Source: an uncultured Bacteroidota bacterium
Lineage (GTDB): Bacteria; Bacteroidota; Bacteroidia; Chitinophagales; Chitinophagaceae
Direction of reading: 5' to 3'
NCBI GenBank assembly: GCA_903839875.1
Contig: CAIMDZ010000047.1
Location: forward strand, 1-37,447
Length of the DNA stretch: 37,447 nucleotides
Under the pieces are notes generated by a model that searched no databases, was not told the DNA's origin, and worked only from the letters and a program-made list of their open reading frames with translations. The position numbers were made by a program, and so were the translations under genes. This document shows positions 8,195-17,300 of the stretch, piece by piece (positions within the stretch are counted from its first letter, which is position 1; each line of letters opens with the position of its first letter).

Positions 8195-8497
8195 CTACAT
8201 GTATTTTACCTCGTCAGGAAGATTATAAAAAGTGGGATGACGGTATATTTTGTCATTCGCCGGGTCATAGAGCGATTCAGCTTCCGCCGGATCGGATGCA
8301 TGGATATACTTACTCTCCACCACCCAGATACTTACCCCTTCCATACGACGTGTATAAACGTCACGTGCGTTTTCCATTGCCATCTGCGCATCGGCTGCAT
8401 GAAGGCTGCCTGCATGTTTATGATCGAGGCCGGCCTTACTGCGGATAAATACTTCCCATAACGGCCACTCGTTTTTGTTTATTTTTTGTTCTTCCAT
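8195..8497 (-). CDS. paaB: Phenylacetyl-CoA epoxidase subunit PaaB
   Basis: PaaB is a small subunit of the phenylacetyl-CoA 1,2-epoxidase complex, thought to bridge PaaAC units. The protein has 100 residues from ATG at 8497. It shows the family pattern WPLWEVFIRSKAGLDHKHAGSLHA, then DAQMAMENARDVYTRRMEGVSIWVV and SDPAEAESLYDPANDKIYRHPTFY. It starts 49 bp after the paaA stop, so both are almost certainly in one transcript, and paaC follows. Length and motifs are normal for the family. Confidence 0.95.
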   Translation of the reverse strand: MEEQKINKNEWPLWEVFIRSKAGLDHKHAGSLHAADAQMAMENARDVYTRRMEGVSIWVVESKYIHASDPAEAESLYDPANDKIYRHPTFYNLPDEVKYM

Positions 8498-8546
8498 AAA
8501 TTAAAAATTTCTCCTCCGTGAACTAATAATTCTTCTTATTGAAATA

Positions 8547-9500
8547 TCACGCTGCCACTGCGCCTTTTGCTTTCCTGGCTTTCCATTTTTCGGCATGTGC
8601 GGTAGCGGCATCTCTCACCCATTGTCCTTCTTCCCAGGCCCTTTTTCTTGTTTCGAGCCGCTGCTTGTTGCAGGGGCCATTTCCTTTCACCACATTCCAA
8701 AACTCATCCCAGTTGATCGGCCCTGAATCATAATGCCCACGTTCTTCGTTCCACTTTATTTCTTTGTCGGGCATCTCCAAGTCCAATACCTTTGCCTGCT
8801 CCACTGTTACATCCACAAATTTCTGCCGGAGTTCATCATTTGTCAACCGCTTGATCCTCCACCGCACGCTCTGTGCCGTATGCGGGCTTTCAGCATCGGG
8901 CGGACCAAACATCATTAGTGATGGCCACCACCAGCGATTGAATGAATCCTGAGCCATTTTTTTCTGGATCTCAGTTCCTTTCGAAAGGGTGAGCATTATT
9001 TCAAATCCCTGGCGCTGATGGAAACTCTCTTCCTTGCAAACCCTGACCATTGCTCTTGCATAAGGCCCGTAAGAGGTGCGGCACAGCGGTACCTGGTTCA
9101 TAATAGCAGCGCCGTCTACCAGCCACCCTATGGCGCCCATATCAGCCCATGTAAGAGTAGGATAATTAAAAATGGATGAATATTTGGCTTTCCCGGAATG
9201 CAACTGGTCATACAATTCATCACGGCTCACCCCCAAAGTTTCGGCTGCGCTGTATAAGTACAACCCATGACCGGCCTCATCCTGCACCTTGGCCAGCAGT
9301 ACTGCTTTCCTCCGCAATGTGGGGGCGCGCGTTATCCAGTTGCCCTCCGGCAACATGCCCACGATCTCGCTATGCGCATGTTGCGATATCTGCCTGATCA
9401 GCGTTTTGCGGTAGTCATCCGGCATCCAGTCTTTGGGCTCAATAGTCACCTCCCTGTCAATCAGGTCATCGAAATGGGCCTGGAATGAATGAACAGTCAT
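8547..9500 (-). CDS. paaA: Phenylacetyl-CoA epoxidase catalytic subunit PaaA
   Basis: PaaA is the diiron catalytic subunit that forms ring-1,2-epoxyphenylacetyl-CoA from phenylacetyl-CoA, O2 and electrons delivered by PaaE. The protein has 317 residues from ATG at 9500. All six expected iron ligands are visible: E45 (HAHSE), E75 and H78 (DEAGH), D129, and E158 and H161 (EESFH). Each is shifted by three from the E. coli numbering I recall. It is the first gene of paaA-paaB-paaC and has a -7-type promoter element at 9523-9530. No paaE reductase gene is in the window, so electrons must come from a gene elsewhere. Confidence 0.96.
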   Translation of the reverse strand: MTVHSFQAHFDDLIDREVTIEPKDWMPDDYRKTLIRQISQHAHSEIVGMLPEGNWITRAPTLRRKAVLLAKVQDEAGHGLYLYSAAETLGVSRDELYDQLHSGKAKYSSIFNYPTLTWADMGAIGWLVDGAAIMNQVPLCRTSYGPYARAMVRVCKEESFHQRQGFEIMLTLSKGTEIQKKMAQDSFNRWWWPSLMMFGPPDAESPHTAQSVRWRIKRLTNDELRQKFVDVTVEQAKVLDLEMPDKEIKWNEERGHYDSGPINWDEFWNVVKGNGPCNKQRLETRKRAWEEGQWVRDAATAHAEKWKARKAKGAVAA

Positions 9501-9522
9501 TTTATATTAAAATTTATGTCTA

Positions 9523-9530
9523 CAAATATA
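9523..9530 (-). promoter_or_regulatory. Bacteroidota-type -7 element before paaA
   Basis: The minus strand reads TATATTTG, a perfect TAnnTTTG, ending 22 bp before the paaA ATG. No clear TTTG -33 box is seen at the right distance. This is the likely start site of the paaABC transcript. Confidence 0.5.
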
Positions 9531-9604
9531 CGATAATCATGTTATTAACCCACGAATCCTTATCCCACGTTCCAAATGTTCCTTTTTGTGCAAATGTGTT
9601 TTGA

Positions 9605-11206
9605 CTATTCTTTCGCATACAATATAGTCCTGTTTGTTGCCGACCTATAAATTATTTTATACCCTGCATTTATTTCACTATAAAATTGATTGAAATTTTC
9701 ATTTTTTAATGCCGATGAATCAAATCCCCACATTAATATATAATCTACCGTAACTCCTGACGAATGTTTATACCCTGCCAGGTCGGCACAGGGTGGGTGC
9801 TCTTCAATACCCTGCGCCTTGCTGAGGTGAAGATATGGGTTGGTTTCCGGCTTCCACCTCAAAGGGAAGTAACCCATATTGGCTTCATAATTATCAAGTA
9901 CCACCATCGGTTTTATGGTACCTATGTACTGGCAGGCATGGCTGAACAACCAGTTTCTGTCTGCGACCATATTGCCGTTTTTGTCCTTACCATTGGGTGC
10001 AAAATCGAGTGGCAAAACCACTGAATTTGGCTTTATGCATGGAATGGATGAATTGATATCAGTCACAGCCTCACCTGCGGATACCAGGCATGGGATGCGG
10101 ATAAAACACAAAACAAGAAAACAACCGAATAAAACAATCCCCCCGGCATTTTTTATTTTCTCAGAAGGCAACATATAGGAAACGCAGCATGCCATCATAA
10201 TAAATACAAACAACTGAGCCCGCATGGTTATGAGTATTAGCCGACCCATAAAATCTTCGGGGAAGGACAGGTAAACGAAGGTTACAAAAAGCAGGCTTAA
10301 CAGGAACCCGTCGTACCGGTGAATCTTTATCCCTTTCCTGAACCTTAATAATGTAAGTCCGCCTAAAAGGAGCAACGTAATGCCTGCCACTTTAGCAAAA
10401 AGCACTTCCTGCTCCTGCACATTGATAATATAATTGAATTCCGCAAGTTCCTTAAGCCTGCGGAAATGGTGCTCCAGCTTTATTTGCATGCCACCTTCCT
10501 TTTCGGTGAACCACCGCATGATGATGAGAAAGGGAGAAAGAAAGAGCCCAAGAAATGCAGCCGCTTTGAAAAGGCAAACAAAACGCTGCTTTAAGGCAAT
10601 TCCTGTATCGGCTGCAAAGGCATAAGTAACTATCAGCGCCCCGCAGGTAAAGGCTGCAAATACAAACGCCAGCAGATGTGTAAAAAAAATAAGCCCTGTA
10701 AAAAGGGTTACCAATAACCCATTCAACAGGTTCCTTCGCTCCATAAAACGCAGCCAGCACCAGACAACCCAAAAATAAAAAGCGATGCTGAATGAAAAAT
10801 TATAAAAGCCCTTGAACAATGTATGTGTAAATACAAAAATGAAAATGCTGAGTAACCACCATGAATTACCTCCATTGAGTTTCCTTAACAACAAGTAAAA
10901 TCCACCAAGGTACAGGAGTACATAAACGGAGATGAATATTTTTTCGGCTATTACCCCCTTAACTACAAAAAGCAACAATGCCATTACAACTGTAGACATC
11001 CAGTTAGGATTAGGCAGGTAAACCACCTCGAAAAAACGGGAATATAACGCGGTGTTATGATTCACCCAGAAGTCGTGCAGTATCTGCGCATTTTCAACAT
11101 GGCAAGGCCCATCACCGGTTAAAAAATATGCCGGGGTCCAAACCGCTACCAGGCAGCAGGCAACACCCAGCAGCATTAGTACATTTATGATCTTATCGGA
11201 TTTCAA
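9605..11206 (-). CDS. GT-C-like multipass membrane protein
   Basis: The 533-residue protein has about eleven membrane helices and a short soluble C-terminal segment. After helix 1 comes LTGDGPCHVENAQILHDFW (D32), a loop of the kind found in GT-C glycosyltransferases and close in position to the GDG loop of the 777-residue protein at 4095-6428. The start is TTG at 11206, giving a basic n-region. ATG at 11176 is an alternative, 10 residues shorter. It lies between sprA (150 bp upstream, with a hairpin repeat in the gap) and paaA. The sugar donor and acceptor are unknown. A flippase-like or sensory role is possible. Confidence 0.6.
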   Translation of the reverse strand: MKSDKIINVLMLLGVACCLVAVWTPAYFLTGDGPCHVENAQILHDFWVNHNTALYSRFFEVVYLPNPNWMSTVVMALLLFVVKGVIAEKIFISVYVLLYLGGFYLLLRKLNGGNSWWLLSIFIFVFTHTLFKGFYNFSFSIAFYFWVVWCWLRFMERRNLLNGLLVTLFTGLIFFTHLLAFVFAAFTCGALIVTYAFAADTGIALKQRFVCLFKAAAFLGLFLSPFLIIMRWFTEKEGGMQIKLEHHFRRLKELAEFNYIINVQEQEVLFAKVAGITLLLLGGLTLLRFRKGIKIHRYDGFLLSLLFVTFVYLSFPEDFMGRLILITMRAQLFVFIMMACCVSYMLPSEKIKNAGGIVLFGCFLVLCFIRIPCLVSAGEAVTDINSSIPCIKPNSVVLPLDFAPNGKDKNGNMVADRNWLFSHACQYIGTIKPMVVLDNYEANMGYFPLRWKPETNPYLHLSKAQGIEEHPPCADLAGYKHSSGVTVDYILMWGFDSSALKNENFNQFYSEINAGYKIIYRSATNRTILYAKE

Positions 11207-11314
11207 TTCTTTCCGGCTATTATTTTAACGCTGAATGTAAACAATACAGGTGTAAATATAACTTAACTATTTGTGGCGTTTAGAAGGAGTGCAAGAGAAA
11301 TTGAATTTTTCTCA

Positions 11315-11344
11315 AGTAGCCCCGACCTAAAGGTCAGGGCTACT
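11315..11344. repeat. Hairpin repeat downstream of sprA
   Basis: AGTAGCCC (11315-11322) pairs with GGGCTACT (11337-11344), and GACCT pairs with AGGTC inside, with one mismatch pair and a two-base loop. It sits 11 bp after the sprA stop. It could act as a terminator, though it lacks a clear T-run, and the same hairpin looks like a dispersed Bacteroidota repeat. Confidence 0.6.
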
Positions 11345-11355
11345 AAGTAATCTTT

Positions 11356-14300
11356 CTATTGTGCAAACAAGAACCGGAGTGTCACACCTGCGCGGGTAGT
11401 GGTGGTAGGGTAAGAATTCGACACATAAGGTATCGTCTGCTGCCTGTCGAAATAAAAGTGCAATGTCAGCTTCTGACTAACTGAATAATCCACCGTAGGT
11501 GATATCCTGATCACCTTTTGCCCGCGGGATACCACGTTAATATTATCAGCCAGGAAGGTATTGCTTGATTTATCATCCCGCAACCCAATATCCAGTTTGG
11601 TAATCAGTTCATTCTTTAATTTTTGCACACCGAACACCTTAAATGGCAGCCTGATCCCCTTTTTACGATATCCAATGCCTATAACATATTCAGTACTTGT
11701 ATTCTCACTTATCTGGTAATCAATAAGGCTAAGACTTTCCATTTTTGATTTCCTTACATCAAATTTGGCCGAAAGGTTATTTTTAAAGGCAACATCAAAC
11801 CCGATCAAAGGATTGAATGCCTGCGATATGGTAACATTCGGCACCTGGAAGAATGGTACATAGTTGTGAGAATTGGAATCAAGGAATGAAGGGAATCCTA
11901 AACCATACAGGTCATTGAACAAGAGGTTAGAACTAAACCCATTCATAGACATTGTACCCGTATAGGCATGATTGATCACAAAATTGGTAAATATTTTAGA
12001 CAGGAATGGCAGCTTGCTCAGTCCGTTATAGGTTACTTTCCAGTTAGGCATTGGAGTAAAATACTTAAACGGATTATCGTTTATGTTAGAATGTGTGTAA
12101 TCAATAACCGGTGCGTTTTCCGCTGATTTCCCTGAATAGGATGCGATAAACGAAGGGATAAGCACGTCCTGCGAATAAGGTCCGTAACCTTTGTCATAAC
12201 CGGGATTGGAGGGATCGGGAATACCCAATGTATATGGATTGCTCTCACCAAGCCTCCTGGAAATTATCTTCCGGTCATCAAGAAATTGGTTATAGGTAAG
12301 CGAATTAACAGAGGTATTTTTAAACATGGTCTTCAGACTAACATAGCTGATGTTGAAGGATCCTGATTCGTAAGGATTAAAATGATGGAAATCACCGTTA
12401 GGTTGGTAAGTGGTGTCCGCAAATAATTCACTGTGCGACTTGCTGAATGTTTGGGTTAGCGAAAGGTCTACCCTGAAATCCCTGGTAGGCTGAATGGTAG
12501 CAGTAGCATTAAGATTGCGGGAGTAGGTCTGCTGGAACTGGGCATTAAACATTGAATCATGGGTAAGCCGCCCGGCATCAGCCTGACTATAGAGCCATTG
12601 GCTGTTTGGCTGGTAGCCATATACAAAGTTTACCCCCGGCGCTCCGGAATAATTGTTTATTCCCATTAAGTGGGTACTATCCATATAACCCGGCAAAATG
12701 GTTCCTCCGGTTTGGGTATAATTCACTGTCACCCTGTTTACCATAGTGAGTAAATGTCCCACAATTCGTTCAGCCGTGTTGAGTTCAGGCAATTTGCTCC
12801 GCCTGAGTTTTCTTGCCGCCTTCCTGTCTGCTTTCTTTTTTGCCTTTTCGGCTGCTGCCTTTGCCCTGTCCTGTGCTTCCAGCACATTTACTACCGAATC
12901 AATTTGTTCATCGGTCATGTTAGTCACATTCATCTTTTGCAGCACGGAATCGTACCTGGTATTACCGGTAATACTTGGGGGATTTATCTTCCCCTGGTTA
13001 CCTTTATTGTTCGTATTTGCCGGGTTGGTTGTGCTGTCAGCTTTGCCTGATTTACCCGGACCGGCAGCAGGTTTATTGGTGGTAGTGTCTTTGGCATTCG
13101 GTCCGCCATTACTTCCGGGCAGTTCAGTTCCGGGCAAAGGGGCGCTGCCCGGTTTCCGAAGGTCCCGTACATTCCCTTTTTTCTCACCTGGTATAGCTTC
13201 ATTGACTCCAGGCCCCGACTTGTTGTCCCCTTTGCTTTTAGGCTTTGAATTCAACGCTTTCAGCCATCTCGATTTGTTATAAAGGGTCGTCATATTTAAT
13301 TCTCCTGACAAGGTTTTGGTTTGGGTATTGCCAATAGTATTACCCAGTTCATGAGCTATAGGCGGTCCGCTGGTCCATGAAAAATTGGCATTATAACCCG
13401 CGCGGCAACTGATCCAGTCGGTTAATGGCAGTTTCGATAAAGGAACATTATAAGAACTGTTAAACGTCTGGGAATAGTTTGTGTTGTGCCCGAATGTAGC
13501 GATTCTGCTCCACAACGAATCCCGCTTGGCTTTGCCACTGACATATCCATAAGGCTCATCTATACGGGATACATTGGTTGCTGAATAATCAAAAGATAAG
13601 GATCTCATAAGCTCCCACCGAAGTGTATAAAGACGGTTCCAGGTAAAGTTTTTATAAAAGGAAGGTGGTATCTTGTATCCGCTGCCGTCATTAATATCAC
13701 GCACCTGCGTCAGCTCATTAACACGAAGGAGATCATTACGCATGGTAAATGTAGACGGAAGCGGTGTAATATTTATATCTCTCACTAAAGACAACCATTT
13801 TGATTTGGACCTGATTATCCTTTTAAATGGTTCAAGAGGTTTCACCTTGAGACTATAAGTATATCCCATTCCGTATTTCGTGGTTTTCAGATCATCCTTT
13901 TCAATGTTTGGGTTGTGCTTTAGCTGGTCATTGTAGGAATAGTTGAAATCAAAATTTTTCACACTCCAGGGCATACGTATTTTTTTGCTTGGGACAGCGG
14001 TGTTACCCTGAATTCTAACATTGGTAAAGTTGAAGCTTTTTATAGACGTAAAATCCTGCGCCACCTTTTTTATGGAATCACGCGAAGAAGCATTTTTTGC
14101 ATTATTCAACTGATCGCTCAAAACCACATCCTGGTTATAGGGGTCATACTTGGGTGTGCTTACACTTTGCAGATAGCCTGCATAAAAAGGCAACTGGACA
14201 CCCCATGATTTCGGCATCAGTTTACCCAGGCTCAGGTTTGTTGAGGTGTTATACTGGTAATACATATCCTGCATACGCTGGTCAATCTTCTGATCTATGT

Positions 14301-17300
14301 TGCCATATCCGGGGGTATGCATGCTTCCAGACATGTTCAGGTTACCCAAATCTGCAAGCTGAATGGCAATTTTACCGGCTGCAGCATAACCGGCATGATC
14401 ATTAATACCCGCCATTCTTAATTCATCAAACCAAACTTCCACGCATTTGGGCAGTCCATCGTCGCCAGGGGTATGGCTTGTCTTTTTAGGATTGCGTACC
14501 CCCAGCATAAAATTCTTCGCACCGCCAATATTCGGATTACCCACTACTATTATTGTATTCCCTTTCGAATCTATTGTAACATATTCTTCGGTTCCCGGAA
14601 CGCCGGCAGCGTCACGGGCCTTTTTGGCGTTAACAAGGTCCTGCAAAACGACATCCATTTCATTTGAGGCAGGCCATACCATTACATCCGCATTATTACC
14701 GGGCATTGTAACAGCAAGCGGCATCCTGTATTCATAATAGTTATTGGTGAAATCACTGCCAATACGAACAAAAGCGCTTACATCGGCATCTTTTACAGGC
14801 GGCTGCCCAACTACTGACTCAGCATGTATGAACATACGCAGGTAGGTAAACTGACGCATGTCCACATTTATTTCCTTGTACACCGCACGTGCATCATCAT
14901 CCTGCAGCGCGCAGGCTTTCAACGAAATTGCCTGTTCATTCAATTGCATCACCGTGCCCTGGCCAGTAGATGTAAGCTGCCGGTTAACGCCCGGTGGAAT
15001 TACGTAATTGATAGGTTGTCTTTGCCCGTTTTCTTCTATGCTTACAGAAGTTACCGTAAAATCGGTCAGCCCCTGATTTATCTGCGGTATATTCTCTCCG
15101 GGCCCTCTCAGCGAATAATTGTAATTGCGCCATTGGTTACGTCCCAGTTCCAGGGTGGCAAAACGCAGGATAACACTGTCCTCCCAGCCACTAAGGAACA
15201 TACGGATAAAACGGATAGACCTGAAATCAGCTATACCACCTACATTATGATCATAATTCTGAACAGGTATCTTGAACTGGTACCATATTTCCTTTTCTGT
15301 TAACCCGTTCGGAAGTTTCACATCGCTTATCTGCTTGCTAATGATATTGTTAGTACCAACTGCCATACCAACACCCGGAGGCCCCGGCTTGAAATCTATC
15401 CTGTACTGGAAATAACTTTCTGATGTATTAAGTGTATTATCCCTGTTAATATCTTCTGTTTCGGGCAACGTTGTTGCTGAAGTTGCAAATGATGCATTTG
15501 CTGCCGTTATCGGCGAATTTCCCTGCGGGTTGTTATAAGCCTTATAGCGGGCCAGTACCCCAAGTCCATCGCCACCATTTAATGCATCATAGTCGGATCC
15601 CCGGTAAAAATGGTAATTATCATTTGAAGGATCATGATATGCGGCCAGATACGCCGGATTCCCAGCTCCTAACTTTTGGCGTAATTCGGTTAAATAGTCC
15701 CTGAATATGTATCGCTCGTCATACTGACCAGGCATTGTTGCGGAATCCGGCAGTCCGTCATATCCCACATCCTGAAGCTCGCGCGCGGCAGGGTCGTTAT
15801 CGAATGCCCTTGTTATCTGCTGTTCGAATTTCGGCACATACCCCCATACCGTGGTGTCAAGTTTTGTATTGTCAAACGGTGATGGAATACCATTTTCAAA
15901 GAACATTCTCGAATCTTTAAGTATATCCTCCGACACGCTTCCCAGGTTAAAATACAAAGAGCCTCCGTTAGGATTTGCAAAGGTACCGCTGGCTCCCGGT
16001 GTAAAAGGATCCAAAACCCAGAATTGTATGTACTCAACATTGGCAGCTTCAAAGTCCGTATTATCGAGCGGCCGTGTAATCCCGCCCCAACGGCTGGCAG
16101 GATTTAAAAGGTGTCCGTCATTATCAATATTCACAGCATCGAAATTATAAGGCCCCCTGTCGTGCGGATAAAAACCAAGGTCAAAAGTGCTCATGCCACC
16201 CTGCAGCGGCATATAAGGCATATTGGGAAATACGTCTTTTTGCTGCACCAACCTTATAAAGTGCTGGTTATTGGAATCCTTACTCACATAAGCAGGTGTA
16301 CTTACGCCGGGGTTCACTAATGTTGGCTCTATACTGTACCATGCCAGCTTTGCCCTGTTGATACCATACTTTAGGATATCACTATTGGCAGCTTCAGGAA
16401 AGAGTACCTGGTTGTACTGATTTACCGCACCCAGCGGGGTTGATGACATTGACCATGCCTGTGCCGGAAATTTCAGGTCATAGCTGCTGCTGGTCCCTTC
16501 AAAGTTATCAATATAAACCGCACCTTCAGGATCCAGTGCATCTATTTGTTTGGGATGCCCGGGCAACAACGCCGCAACTTCTACATTACCATTAAAAAAA
16601 GATGGCGAGGTTGTTGCATAGATTGGCAGCTTATCGAGGGCGCGGGTTAATGCAGGCACTTCTTTCTGGTAGTTGGCATCTATGCCCAATACCGTATTCT
16701 TAATGGGGTCTTCTCCATAAGTCACCTGCTGGGTAAACGGCCGCTCGTTCAGGCGCATGACTGTTCCGCCAAGGGTAAGATTCTTATTCACATAATAATC
16801 AAACCTGGCAGCCATAAAATTTTGCTGCTGAAACCCGAATGTTGCATTATCCTCATACTGAATATTGATAGGGACGCCTGAATTCAGAATACCGGTATTC
16901 AGAATCTTTATTTTACCTAAACCGTAATCCATGGTATAATCCTGGTTTTCCACCAGTTTCGTTCCACCAGCTGATACCGAAACAGATCCGGGCGGAATGT
17001 TGAACCCTCCCAGGAATATATCGGAACCTGAAGTTGATTTATAACTTCCCCGCAAAATATACCGGTCTGTAGACTGGAACTGCTGGGCCACCGTTTTGGT
17101 AGAATCATACAATACCTGGTAAATGTATTTTCTGTACAGGTCCCTGTTGGGGGTTGTATCCGGTGGCTCTATCAATGATGGCGCCAGATCTGCGCCAAAT
17201 GGCTCCAGTACAGGGAATATGAGCTTTCCCTGTTGTGTATTGATAGTAACGCCTTCCACAAAATCAAATATCCCGTCAGGAGTAGGTTCACCCTGGGCAT

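Noticed and set aside
8138..8461. 107-residue plus-strand frame over paaB
   Set aside because: It is antisense to a well-supported paaB and begins in repeat sequence.
12746..13282. 178-residue open frame on the plus strand within sprA
   Set aside because: It is the antisense of the Pro/Gly/Lys-rich SprA insertion. Low-complexity DNA keeps it open and the peptide has no recognisable domain.
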